DNA from: CAVQCX01 sp963711095
Lineage (GTDB): Bacteria; Pseudomonadota; Gammaproteobacteria; Chromatiales; Chromatiaceae
Direction of reading: 5' to 3'
Assembly: GCA_963711095.1 (NCBI GenBank)
Contig: CAVQCX010000031.1
Coordinates: 1-64,000 of the forward strand
Length of the DNA: 64,000 bases
Positions 53,774 to 63,390 of this stretch are shown here, one piece after another (the first letter of the stretch is position 1; each line of letters starts with the position of its first letter). The notes beneath the pieces are model-generated. The model did no database searches. It worked only from the letters and a program-made list of their open reading frames with translations, and was not told the DNA's origin. Position numbers and translations under genes: made by a program.

Positions 53774-56700
53774 ATGGTTCGTCATATCCCCTGCGGGACC
53801 TTCGTCAATGAAAGCGAACGCCTTGCCGTCGCGCGGCTAACGACGAAGCTCAGAGATTCTGACGGGCGCTGGATTCTCTTATCCAACCTGAATCACGCCC
53901 GCCATCCCAACGCCCACTCGGACGAGATCGATATCGTCGCGATTGGGGGTCCCGGTGTATTCGTCTTGGAGGTAAAGCACTGGGACGCAGAATACCTCCG
54001 CAAAAACCCACAGATCGCGGAGCGTGAGGCGGACCGCATCGACGCCAAAGCCAAGCGCGTCGCCGGGAAGCTGCGCCAGCGTCTCGACCCCGGCTTCGTC
54101 GAGGCGCGGCTCCTGCTGACCCGCGGCGAGGTCCGATTTGACGCTGCGAAGCGGCCAACCCCCCGGGGGGTAAGTATCTACGGCTTGCCGGAGTGGTTGG
54201 GGCTGCTGGCGGTGGGCGGCCGGGAGCAACTCAGCCCCGACCAGATCGAACTGGCCGCCCGGCTGCTGGAGCCCGATGTCAGGGTGGCTCTTAGCGGCGA
54301 GCTGCGTACCTTCGCCGGACTCGTGAACCTGGAACGTATCTCCAGCAAGGCCGACGCCTTCCATCGCATGTACCGCGGCCAGCACCCAACCCGCCGTGAT
54401 CGGGTCATCCTGCACCTCTACGACCTCTCCGCCACTCAGGAGAAGCAAGCGCTGGACTTGGCGCGGCGCGAGTTCGACACAATCCAGCTCTGGCAGAAGA
54501 GCCCCTTCGTCCCCAGCCTGCTCGACTCGTTCCAAGAGGCCGAGGGTTACCCTGGAGAGCTGGTCTTCTACTCCCTGCTGGACCCGGCCGCACCAACCCT
54601 GTCGGAGCGGCGAAACGACGCGGGCTGGGACCTACCTGCGCGGATTGCCTATGCGCAGGCCGCTATCGATGCCCTGCAGCAATTTCATCAGCCGCCGCAG
54701 GACTCGAACCTGACGCCCATCGTCCACCGCCGCCTCTCGCCGGCCAGTCTGAGGGTCCGGCATAACAACCAGCCCCTGTTCACCGACTTCAACCTCACGC
54801 GGCTCCAGGACGCCGAGACGATCTCCCCGGCTCAGGTCGACTTCGGAGATCTCCTGCCCTTCGTCGCCGAAGAGGTCCGCCAGGGCGGGCTGGCCGCCGC
54901 CGACGCCCGTTCCGACATCGCCGCCCTCTGCGCCTCGCTGCTTACGCTGTTCGAGCCAGGTGCCCCCCTTGCCGATCAGGTCCGCGCCATCCTGGAACCT
55001 GGCCGCGCAATCAATCCCGCTGATCGCCCCAGCCTGGATGACCTATCCCAGGCGCTCGCCGGGCTGACCGCAGTCGCCCCGGCCACAGCGCCAGTCACCC
55101 CCAAGCTTCCGCCCGCCGAGTACTGGGACGAGGACACCGTGGTGGAGTTTCAGCAGTCCCGCTACAAGATCGTTAGTCGGCTGGGGCGCGGGGGCATCGG
55201 GCAGACCTTCAAAGTGGTGGAGCTCGATGCCCACTCCGACGAGAAGTTCGGGACCTACGTCGCCAAGCTGGTGCGTGACTCCGAGGATGGCGAGGCCGCC
55301 ATCCGAGCCTACAAGCGCGTCCGTGCCTACACCACCCATCCGAACCTCTCGACTATCCACGAGATCGCCCCGGGCTGGGAAGCGGACCGCTTCGTCGCCC
55401 TGATGAAATGGGTGGAGGGCCAGCCCATGCAGGACCTCACCGGGGTCTTGTCCCTCTATGCCGATGACCTGGGCGAGCCCTCGGTCGTGGCCCTGGCCCA
55501 ACGCTGGCTCCTGGATCTGTGCGGCGCCTTAGGCGAGCTGCACCGAGTGGGCCTGGTCCATGGCGATGTCAGCCCGAAGAACCTGATCGTCCAAGGTGGC
55601 AACGTGGTCCTCACCGACTACGACACCGTCATACAGGCGGGCGAGGCCGCTCGCGGTGGGACCCTCCCCTATGCGAGCCCGGAAGCACAGGCCCGTTCCG
55701 GCATTCTGCCCCGAGACGACATCTACTCCCTCGCCGCCAGCCTGTTTCACTGCCTGACGGACCGGGACCCTTTCAGCTACGGGACCGAACTGCGCAAGGA
55801 TCTGGGCCTCAACTGGGATGGCATCGAGGGCTTCGACGCCCTGCGGCATTTCTTCGACCGTGCTACCCACCCCGATCCAGAGCAACGCTTCCCAGACGCG
55901 CTGGCTGCACGCCGGTTTCTCGCGGAGTCGACGTCGGCACAGGGGCAAGCCCATACGGACCAGGGTCCGCCGGTCCTCGCCAGTCCACCGACCCTCACCC
56001 CGAACGAAGTACCCTGGCTGCGCAATCTGCTCTCGTCCTACCCCGGCTCTCGCCACGGGAACCGCGAGACGCGAGGGCTGGACTCCCCGTTCGCCGAGGC
56101 CACCTACGTCGAGACCCGCCTCGACGAGACCCTACTTGCCGAGATCGAAGCCGGCGAGATAAACCTCGTCATCCTGTTCGGCAACGCCGGGGACGGCAAG
56201 ACCGCCTTCCTGCAACACCTGGCCCAACACCTGGGGCTCAAGGACATCCACTCCGCCCGGCGCGTCTGGGAGCTGCGGCTGCCCAACGGGCAACAGCTCA
56301 AGGTGAACCGGGACGGCGCCGCCGCCTGGGAGGGCAAAGGCGCCAACACCCTGCTGGATGAGCTGTTCGCCCCCTTCCACGACCAGCGCTTTCCCCACGA
56401 CCGCATCCATATCGTCGCCGTCAACAACGGCAAGCTCCTGGAGTGGATCGAGTGCCAGCCCGAGGACACCTGGCTGACCGGGCCCCTACGCCGGGTTCTG
56501 CTGGGCGAGGCCGTGACCATGGACCCCCGCTTTCGCCTCATCGACCTCAACCGCCGCTCCCTGGTCGGTGGCATCGACCCGGCCCAGGGCCGTCTGACCG
56601 CGGACTTTCTGGAGATCCTGATCGAGCGGCTGCTCGGTGGAGGCACGGACCCCTGGGCGCCCTGTGCCACCTGCACCGCCCAAGGCCGTTGCACCGCCTG

Positions 56701-57679
56701 GCACTCGGTCCAGGCCCTGCGCGACCCCGACCAGGGCCCGCGGCTGCGGGAGCGCCTGACCGACCTGCTGCAAGCCTGCCACCAACGCGGCGAGATCCAC
56801 ATCACCGCCCGCGAGTTGCGTGCGGCGCTGTCTTACTGCCTGTTCGGTGTCCACGACTGCGCAGAGCTGCATGCCGACCCCGACCTGCGCCCGCCGCGTT
56901 ACTGGCGGCGCGTCTTCGACGCTCGCTCGGATCGCCGCCAGGGCGAGCTCAAGCTCCTCGCCGAGATGACCCGCTTCGACCCGGCCCTGGAGGCGGACCC
57001 CATCCTGGATCGCCGCCTCCTGCGCGAGCCCCTAGCGGACGGCGGCGACGACCACCTGGCCCAGGCCCGCCGCCGTGCCTGGCTCACCCGGCCCCGCGGG
57101 GCTGGGGGCGGCGACATTGCGCTTGCCAACGGGCGCCACCTGGCCCGGTTCCGGGGTTTGCCCCTGACGTCGTCCCAGGAGGCCGACGCGCTCCTGCACG
57201 ACCTTTGTCTTGGCATCGCCCGCCTGGAAGACCTGCCCGCTTTGGCATTCGCCCCCAGCCAGTCGAGCCAGGGCCTTCCCCTGCGCATCACCCCGCGCAC
57301 CCCCACCGATAGCGCCTTCTGGGTCGTCAAGCCCTGGGAGCGCTTCGACTTGCGGCCCGCCCTGCCCGCCGCCGCCGATGGGCTGGAGACCCTGCACACA
57401 CACCTGCACCTGATCTACCGTTACGTCGCCGGTGGGGAAGAAGTTCTGACCCTGGGCCTGGAACTGTTCCACCTGCTGTTGGAGCTGAAGGATGGGGTGC
57501 AACTCTCCGGTGTCGCCCAGGAAGGGGCCTTCGCCAACCTGGAGATCTTCACCCAGCGCCTGGCCCGCGAGGACGCCCGCGCCCTGCACGGATGGCACCC
57601 AACCGAGGAGGACCGGGTGTTTCAAGTCCGGGTCCTGCCGCGTGACGGGCGGCAGGTATTGGTTCGAGATCAGGCCTAG
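53774..57679 (+). CDS. PglW-like NERD/Ser-Thr kinase/ATPase protein
   Basis: 1301 aa. The NERD nuclease-related domain comes first (DEIDIVAIGGPGVFVLEVKH, with Asp53, Glu66 and Lys68 as the PD-ExK set). A first kinase-like domain (about 200-420) lacks the catalytic loop. The second (about 455-725) is complete: IVSRLGRGGIGQTFKVVEL, VHGDVSPKNLIV near 596, LTDYDTV. A P-loop ATPase part follows (GNAGDGKTAF near 801-810) with a Cys cluster (CATCTAQGRC). This is the layout of PglW of type 2 BREX/Pgl. No pglX, pglY or pglZ is in the window, so it is an orphan or a stand-alone defence gene. AGGGAGG precedes the ATG. Confidence 0.85.
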   Translation: MVRHIPCGTFVNESERLAVARLTTKLRDSDGRWILLSNLNHARHPNAHSDEIDIVAIGGPGVFVLEVKHWDAEYLRKNPQIAEREADRIDAKAKRVAGKLRQRLDPGFVEARLLLTRGEVRFDAAKRPTPRGVSIYGLPEWLGLLAVGGREQLSPDQIELAARLLEPDVRVALSGELRTFAGLVNLERISSKADAFHRMYRGQHPTRRDRVILHLYDLSATQEKQALDLARREFDTIQLWQKSPFVPSLLDSFQEAEGYPGELVFYSLLDPAAPTLSERRNDAGWDLPARIAYAQAAIDALQQFHQPPQDSNLTPIVHRRLSPASLRVRHNNQPLFTDFNLTRLQDAETISPAQVDFGDLLPFVAEEVRQGGLAAADARSDIAALCASLLTLFEPGAPLADQVRAILEPGRAINPADRPSLDDLSQALAGLTAVAPATAPVTPKLPPAEYWDEDTVVEFQQSRYKIVSRLGRGGIGQTFKVVELDAHSDEKFGTYVAKLVRDSEDGEAAIRAYKRVRAYTTHPNLSTIHEIAPGWEADRFVALMKWVEGQPMQDLTGVLSLYADDLGEPSVVALAQRWLLDLCGALGELHRVGLVHGDVSPKNLIVQGGNVVLTDYDTVIQAGEAARGGTLPYASPEAQARSGILPRDDIYSLAASLFHCLTDRDPFSYGTELRKDLGLNWDGIEGFDALRHFFDRATHPDPEQRFPDALAARRFLAESTSAQGQAHTDQGPPVLASPPTLTPNEVPWLRNLLSSYPGSRHGNRETRGLDSPFAEATYVETRLDETLLAEIEAGEINLVILFGNAGDGKTAFLQHLAQHLGLKDIHSARRVWELRLPNGQQLKVNRDGAAAWEGKGANTLLDELFAPFHDQRFPHDRIHIVAVNNGKLLEWIECQPEDTWLTGPLRRVLLGEAVTMDPRFRLIDLNRRSLVGGIDPAQGRLTADFLEILIERLLGGGTDPWAPCATCTAQGRCTAWHSVQALRDPDQGPRLRERLTDLLQACHQRGEIHITARELRAALSYCLFGVHDCAELHADPDLRPPRYWRRVFDARSDRRQGELKLLAEMTRFDPALEADPILDRRLLREPLADGGDDHLAQARRRAWLTRPRGAGGGDIALANGRHLARFRGLPLTSSQEADALLHDLCLGIARLEDLPALAFAPSQSSQGLPLRITPRTPTDSAFWVVKPWERFDLRPALPAAADGLETLHTHLHLIYRYVAGGEEVLTLGLELFHLLLELKDGVQLSGVAQEGAFANLEIFTQRLAREDARALHGWHPTEEDRVFQVRVLPRDGRQVLVRDQA

Positions 57680-57715
57680 CGAGCGTCATCAACCGAATAA
57701 TTGCGAGTCAAGCCG

Positions 57716-57943
57716 ATGCAAGCCATTGAATTCGATGCGGTGGTGCAAGACACGTTCATACCGCTACCAAGCTCTGCCGCTCTGCCCTCCGGGCAGGCCG
57801 TGCGGGTAGTGGTGCTGTATGAGGAGACGGGCAACGCGACTGAGCCAGCGTCGCAGGAAGATGCAATCACACGCCTTGCGCGTCACCCCTTGATCATCCC
57901 TGGGTTTGCCCCGCTCTCGCGAGACCAAGCCCATGAGCGATAG
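57716..57943 (+). CDS. Probable antitoxin of the following PIN toxin
   Basis: 75 aa: MQAIEFDAVVQDTFIPLPSS, then VRVVVLYEE and an acidic tail. The pattern of a short beta-strand domain plus EDAITRLARHPLIIPGFAPL is typical of antitoxins that precede PIN proteins of this type. It overlaps the toxin gene by 11 nt. The start at 57716 is preferred over 57701 because it begins the conserved MxAIEFxA block. Confidence 0.7.
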   Translation: MQAIEFDAVVQDTFIPLPSSAALPSGQAVRVVVLYEETGNATEPASQEDAITRLARHPLIIPGFAPLSRDQAHER

Positions 57944-58355
57944 CGTCTTTGTGGATTCCAATCTCTGGCTCTACGCCTTCGTCCTGCAGCCCGGGGAGGA
58001 ATCCAAGCATGCCCGCGTTTTGCCCCTGGTGGAGGCAAGGAACCGTTACGCCATCAGCACTCAAGTCGTCTCCGAGGTCTCGGCGAACCTGTTGAAAAAA
58101 GCGGGAATGCCGGAAGTCGACGTACTCGGTATCATCGAGGGGCTTTATCGCCGATGTCGGGTAATCAATACCGGCCTGGAATGCCACCGCACGGCCAGCC
58201 GCCTGAGAACTGTCCATCGGTTCAGCTTTTGGGACAGCTTGATCGTTGCGGCAGCTTTGGAAGGTGGCTGTGACACGCTCTATTCCGAAGATATGCAACA
58301 TGGTCAAATCGTCGCCGACAAGCTCACCATCCTGAATCCACTACTCGATCGATGA
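57933..58355 (+). CDS. PIN-domain toxin
   Basis: 140 aa. VFVDSNLWLYAF carries the first acid, STQVVSEVSANLLKKAG the second, FSFWDSLIVAAALEGGCDTL the third and LYSEDMQHGQ the last. A VapC-like ribonuclease. ATG 57933 gives MSDSVFVDSN; longer starts overlap the antitoxin further. The pair sits directly after the PglW-like gene. Confidence 0.87.
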   Translation: MSDSVFVDSNLWLYAFVLQPGEESKHARVLPLVEARNRYAISTQVVSEVSANLLKKAGMPEVDVLGIIEGLYRRCRVINTGLECHRTASRLRTVHRFSFWDSLIVAAALEGGCDTLYSEDMQHGQIVADKLTILNPLLDR

Positions 58356-58370
58356 CGAGGTAACCGACCT

Positions 58371-58559
58371 ATGAAGCTCGAATTCGACCCCGTGGCGGAT
58401 GCTGCCTATTTCGAGATCTCGGCGGCGGAGATCGACACAACCAAAGAGATCGAGCCCGGGATTATCGCGGACTGCGATGGGACTGGGCACATCGTCGGCA
58501 TCGAGGTTCTGTCCGTCAGTAAACGCGGCATCGCGATCCCCGCGGCTTCCGGCGCATAG
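58371..58559 (+). CDS. DUF2283 protein
   Basis: 62 aa: MKLEFDPVADAAYFEISAAE, IEPGIIADCDGTGHIVGIEV then LSVSKRG. DUF2283 proteins are small and often paired with DUF4258 toxins as probable antitoxins; no such partner is present. GACGAGGTAACCGACCT precedes the start. It follows the PIN toxin gene by 15 nt. Confidence 0.85.
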   Translation: MKLEFDPVADAAYFEISAAEIDTTKEIEPGIIADCDGTGHIVGIEVLSVSKRGIAIPAASGA

Positions 58560-58661
58560 GTCGGATCCAGCGGGGAAACACCGTACATGCCACGCTCGTA
58601 AGCAAGCTGTTTTGCGCCCGACACTCGTCATCGCACAGCACCCATCGGGAAGGCCACGCAA

Positions 58662-60828
58662 ATGGACACTCAGATCCGTACACCACAATCGGTCTTCAAC
58701 CAACCGCAGCGGCTTATGGTGCCGCTATTCCAACGTCCTTACGTCTGGAACGAAGACAGTCAGTGGGAACCACTTTGGTCCGACGTCGCCAGGGTGGCCC
58801 AGCGAGTGTTGGACAATCCAAAGGCCAGGCATCAGCCCCACTTCCTCGGCGCCGTCGTGCTCCAGCAACTCCAGAATCCTGTCGGAACCATGCAGGAGCG
58901 CACCATTATCGATGGGCAGCAGCGACTAACGACGTTACAACTGCTTCTCGATGCGCTACGTGCCGTCCTTTTTTATTCGGGAGCTGAGCAATCCGCACGT
59001 CGGATCGAGACCCTGGTCATGAATGATCAAGCCTTCTGGGAACGGCCAGAAGATCGTTTCAAGGTGTGGCCAACCAACAGAGACCGGGCAGCCTTCCACG
59101 CGGTCATGGCCGCTGCGCAGCCGCCGAACTACGACTTGATAGAGCACAAATCCAGCCGGCTCGTTCGAGCCCACGAATACTTCGCGCATTACGCCCGAGA
59201 ATGGCTGTCCGCCGAAGGAGATCTCCAGGCTCGCGCGGGCGCCATTGAGCGCGCGGTTCGGGAGCTGATCCAGATGGTGGTCATCGACCTAACGGCGGAC
59301 GAGAACGCCCAGGAAATTTTCGAAACCCTGAACGCGCGCGGCGCTCAATTAACGGCGGCGGACCTGATCAAGAACTTCATTTTTCAACGCCTCACGGAAA
59401 GTGGCGCCGACGTTGAAGCCGCCTACGTGCGCCACTGGAAAGACTTCGAGACAGGCTTCTGGGAAGCGGAGATCAGCGCCGGCCGTGTGAAACATCCGCG
59501 ATCCTCGGTGTTCCTCAACCAATGGTTGATCGCGAAGACCGGCGAGGAAATTCTCGCGCGGGAGGTGTTCTACCGATACAAGACCTACGCCGACTTCGAG
59601 TCCGGCGTCGATATGGTCGACCTTCTAGAAAAAGTCCATCGCGCCGGGCGCGTCTATCAAGACTTCGTGCAGCTCCGCCAGCCAACTGATCGGACCCATT
59701 AGCCGTCGCGGATTGTTTGCCTATCGCACTGGAGTAATGGAGAGCGAGGTGATCAAGCCTCTGGTGCTTTTCCTGTACGATCCGGACGATACGGCTATAC
59801 CTGATCAGCAGCTCACGAAGGCCCTTGATGTCATCGAGAGCTGGCTGGTTCGCAGAATGCTCGTGCGATCGACGTCAAAGTCGTACAGCCAAGTCATTGC
59901 CGAGCTGATTGCGCATGTGCGCAAGACGGGTCGGGACGCTGCCGGTGACGTCATCGAGAACTATCTGCGTCGACAGTCCGGCATTAACTGGTACTGGCCG
60001 GACAACGACCAGTTGCGAGTTGAGTTACGCTCTCTCGCCGCCTATCGACGATTGTCCCGAGCGCGCGCTCGCATGGTGCTAGAGGCGATTGAGGACTTCG
60101 AGCGCGGATGGAACGGCGCGGCGCCTGGCTTCGCCGGTGAGCGCGTGCCTCGGGGGAGTCACACGATTGAGCACATTCTGCCGCAGCGTTGGCAGGCGCA
60201 CTGGGCGCTTCCAGCTGGCACCACGGCGATGGACCGTGACGCACTCGTCGATACCTTGGGGAACCTCACACTGCTCACTGGGAGGTTGAACACTTGAGTC
60301 TCGAACGGGCCTTGGCGCGGACCTGACGGAAAGCGCAGCGCGCTGGAGAAGCACGACGTTCTGATGCTCAATCGGCGGTTACTAAAGCACGCTATTGACG
60401 GCTGGGACGACGAGCACATCCGCGCGCGAGGCGAGCGGCTGATTGACACGGTGATCGACATCTGGAAAGTTCCTGTAGGCCATCGAGTAGCGATAACACG
60501 GGTCGCCCGTCGTCCAGCACACAAAATCGAGATCGCGGACCTCATCGGTGCCGGCATGATCGACGAAGGTGCTACGCTGCATGCGCCCCCGGGGAAGTTT
60601 GGCGGCCGAACGGCCACCGTGCTATCTGACGGTGCTCTTGACGTGAACGATGTGCGGCGCGCTACACCGTCCGGGGCTGCCCGCGTCTTGACGAAGACAC
60701 AAGTCAACGGTTGGTCCTTTTGGCTCGTGGACTTGAAATCCAAGCGAAGTCTCAAAGACGTCATGCAGGAGTATGTCGAGCAATGGGGAGTCCAGGCCGA
60801 TATCGGAATAGACGACGAAGATGGTTGA
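58662..60828 (+). pseudogene. GmrSD-like type IV restriction gene (DUF262-DUF1524) with RAMA domain, broken
   Basis: The N-terminal part has the DUF262 motifs FNQPQRLMVPLFQRPYVWNE and IIDGQQRLTTLQLLLDALRA. A frameshift near 59690 separates it from VIKPLVLFLYDPDD onward. The DUF1524 HNH part reads HTIEHILPQRW. An in-frame TGA (60295-60297) follows GRLNT, yet the same frame continues through VSNGPW, RSALEKHDVLMLNRRLL to a RAMA domain (RTATVLSDGALDVNDVRRAT, VNGWSFWLVD). GmrSD cuts DNA with sugar-modified cytosines. Two independent lesions make it a likely pseudogene. Confidence 0.85.
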
Positions 60829-60994
60829 TATCTTGTGGGAACCGGTTCGGATGAGCTTCATGCGTAGAATCGGCGCTCGATTGCGTATTGCTCTACCGCG
60901 GCAATGGATGGTGGAGTCGCTGCGCCGAGGATCGACCAACGCTCGATCCTGGCCTCTAAACCCCTTCGAATTCTTGGTAGACGTTCATGCCTAG
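60821..60994 (+). CDS. Short unknown open frame between restriction remnant and ATPase gene
   Basis: 57 codons, basic and Arg-rich (MVDILWEPVRMSFMRRIGAR). It overlaps the previous stop by 8 nt and the ATPase start by 8 nt, which is the geometry of a coupled gene. No family is recognised and it may be chance. Confidence 0.3.
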   Translation: MVDILWEPVRMSFMRRIGARLRIALPRQWMVESLRRGSTNARSWPLNPFEFLVDVHA

Positions 60995-62324
60995 TCGCCC
61001 TCTTCGAGTGCCCTCGCCCCAGTCGGGTATCATGCGCATCGCCGTCGCAGGTTTCAAATCCATCGCTACCGAGCAGCAGATTGAAGTCGCGCCGCTGACC
61101 GTATTGGCTGGTGCCAACAGTTCGGGTAAGTCTAGCATTATGCAGCCGTTGCTTTTGTGGAAGCAGACGCTGGAAGCGCCGTTCGATCCTGGAGCATTGC
61201 TCTTAAATGGCCCCTGCGTTCGCTTCACGTCGGGAGAGCAGTTCCTCTCCGGCGACCAGGATCGTTTTGAGATCGAGGTGGATAGCTTCCAAGGGGCGAC
61301 GATCCGGATGACCTACGGACGCCGAGACGACCGAAAGCTCGACATCCAGGCCATGTCATTTCGGCGCTCGCCCGGTGACCCGATGGTGACCATCACGCCG
61401 TCGAGCGATCATGCGGAGCTGTGGAGCGCCTTGCGCAGTGTCGTGCGCGAGTACCTGGCTGACGACAACGATGCACCCATTCCTGAGATCACCACCCGAC
61501 GCAGCTTTGCGTTTCTTGAACTGTCTTCGGATAATCCGACGCTGACTTATCTCGCCCTAATACGGGCCGGTGACCGCAGGGTCCTCGAACCGGCCGCCCC
61601 CCTAATTCCGAACCTTCAGGATATCATCCACGTCCCAGGTCTGCGCGGCAACCCAGAGCGCGCTTATCAGACGACTGAGGTCGCACGCCATTTTCCCGGC
61701 ACATTCGAGCCCTATGTAGCCAGCCTCATCCAGCATTGGCAACGCTCGGAGAAACCTCGTTTCTCTGCTCTGGTGCAAGATTTACGAATGCTGGGCTTAA
61801 CTCCTTACGTCAGCGCTGAGCCCGTTAACGACACCCAAGTCCAAATCCGCGTCGGACGCCTGCCGGCGGGCCGCCGCTTCACCAACCGGGATCTCGTGAA
61901 CATTGCGGATGTCGGTTTCGGCGTATCTCAGATCCTGCCTGTTCTAGTGGCGCTGCGTGCGGCCGACGCCGGCCGTCTAGTCTACATCGAGCAGCCCGAG
62001 TTACATCTTCATCCGCGCGCGCAATTGGCAATGGCATCCACGCTGGTTGCGGCGGCCAAACGCGGAGCGCGGCTTGTCGTTGAGACGCACAGCGCGATTC
62101 TGCTGCGCGGCATTCAAACGGCGATCGCGCTCGGCGAGATCAACGAGGAAGACGTCAGCCTCAATTGGTTCGCGCGTGATGTTGACACCGGAGCGACTTC
62201 GGTGAGCCGGGCGATACTCGACGAAAATGGGGCCTTCGGCGACTGGCCGGAGGACTTCGACGATGTCGCGTTGGGAGTCGAAGGGGCGTATCTCGATGCC
62301 GTTGAGGCGCGGATTGCAAGATGA
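60987..62324 (+). CDS. AAA/OLD-like ATPase of a putative two-gene defence module
   Basis: 445 aa. The ABC-ATPase-like fold of AAA15/21 proteins: MRIAVAGFKSIATEQQIEVA, Walker A LAGANSSGKSSIM, VGFGVSQILPVLVAL (signature-like), Walker B LVYIEQPELHLHP and the sensor ARLVVETHSAILLRGIQ. This is the DUF3696-type ATPase head without a Toprim domain. An ATG at 61032 is an alternative start. It overlaps the next gene by 4 nt, so both proteins probably act together. Confidence 0.85.
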   Translation: MPSRPLRVPSPQSGIMRIAVAGFKSIATEQQIEVAPLTVLAGANSSGKSSIMQPLLLWKQTLEAPFDPGALLLNGPCVRFTSGEQFLSGDQDRFEIEVDSFQGATIRMTYGRRDDRKLDIQAMSFRRSPGDPMVTITPSSDHAELWSALRSVVREYLADDNDAPIPEITTRRSFAFLELSSDNPTLTYLALIRAGDRRVLEPAAPLIPNLQDIIHVPGLRGNPERAYQTTEVARHFPGTFEPYVASLIQHWQRSEKPRFSALVQDLRMLGLTPYVSAEPVNDTQVQIRVGRLPAGRRFTNRDLVNIADVGFGVSQILPVLVALRAADAGRLVYIEQPELHLHPRAQLAMASTLVAAAKRGARLVVETHSAILLRGIQTAIALGEINEEDVSLNWFARDVDTGATSVSRAILDENGAFGDWPEDFDDVALGVEGAYLDAVEARIAR

Positions 62325-62869
62325 CGGTAAAATCCGACGCGATTGTCGTGGACGCGTCCATCGCGCGAGCGGCAGGAGAGACGGAGCACCCCACTTCCCG
62401 CGCGTGCCGTGAATTCCTTGAAGCCTTACGCGACGGACCACTGCGCCTCGTGATGGGCGACGAGTTGTCGGCCGAGTGGGGGCGGCACCGATCCCTGTTC
62501 GCCAGGAGTTGGTTGGTGACGATGTATGCACGTAAACGAGTTAAGCGGCTCCCAGGGATTTCCAACGAGCCGCTTCGAGAGGGCTTGGAGGCTTGCGCTG
62601 AGCAACGAGCCAATACCGAGACGGACGCTAACGCGTGGAGTGCTGCGATGCTCAAGGACTGTCATCTGATCGAGGCGTCCATCGCTGCGGACAAGGCGCC
62701 GGTTGCCGCGCACGATGAGAAAGCTCGCGTCCAGTTTCGTGCTTGCGCCTCGGCGGTGATCGTGCTGCGCGACGTAGTCTGGGTCAATCCCACCAAGAAG
62801 GCCGAGCAACCGCTGGAGTGGTTGGCCGCCGGGGCGCCGCGTGACCGAGCGAGGATGCTTGGGGTTTGA
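62321..62869 (+). CDS. PIN-like nuclease partner of the ATPase
   Basis: 182 aa. AIVVDASIARAAG carries an Asp as in PIN proteins; LVMGDELSAEWGRHRSLFAR the second acids; then DCHLIEASIAADKAPVAAHD with the last acids. A PIN-like fold is my inference. ATGA overlap with the ATPase stop. The effector is probably a nuclease held in check or activated by the ATPase. Confidence 0.7.
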   Translation: MTVKSDAIVVDASIARAAGETEHPTSRACREFLEALRDGPLRLVMGDELSAEWGRHRSLFARSWLVTMYARKRVKRLPGISNEPLREGLEACAEQRANTETDANAWSAAMLKDCHLIEASIAADKAPVAAHDEKARVQFRACASAVIVLRDVVWVNPTKKAEQPLEWLAAGAPRDRARMLGV

Positions 62870-63390
62870 CGTCTGAGCGGCGGCCGCCGTCGATGCAGCA
62901 CCGAGGGAAAAGCGCTGGTTTGCGGCAAGAGTGTGCGCATTGGGCTGGACGTAGCCAAAATCGGCTCCCCTGCGCGCCCACGACACGATGCAGATTGCAC
63001 GTGCCCAAATCCAACTCGCTACGCCATGTCTCGAATGCAGCGCGAGGATGTCCCGGAAGACGGGGACAATCACCTGTGCTACGAACTGGACCTGTTCCCG
63101 GGCGCGGACCAGGCGAATGCCTAGACCGGGCGCTTCCTATCCGCCACCGCCGAGTGGCGGCGTAGCGGCGGCGCCGGAGGCGGATCGCTGGGTGCTGGAG
63201 AGCGTAACCCGCCCCGGGGGCCTGACCCTGCCGCGCCTGCGTTGGGCCCGGCGGGGCGATTCGCGGCCCACTAGCCCTAGAACAAGCGTGATTTTTTATG
63301 TTATTGAGAAGATACGATACAACCTTTTGAAAAAACTTGATAAAATACGCCCATCATTCAATGTGGTCACAGCAATGAGGTGTATTTCAA
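62870..63390. other. Decayed or non-coding stretch up to the insertion sequence
   Basis: No supported gene in 520 bp. A scrap MQREDVPEDGDNHLCYELDL then FPGADQANA and stop (63031-63123) has coding character but no known family. From about 63280 the DNA turns AT-rich, which marks the left part of the insertion sequence. Confidence 0.4.
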
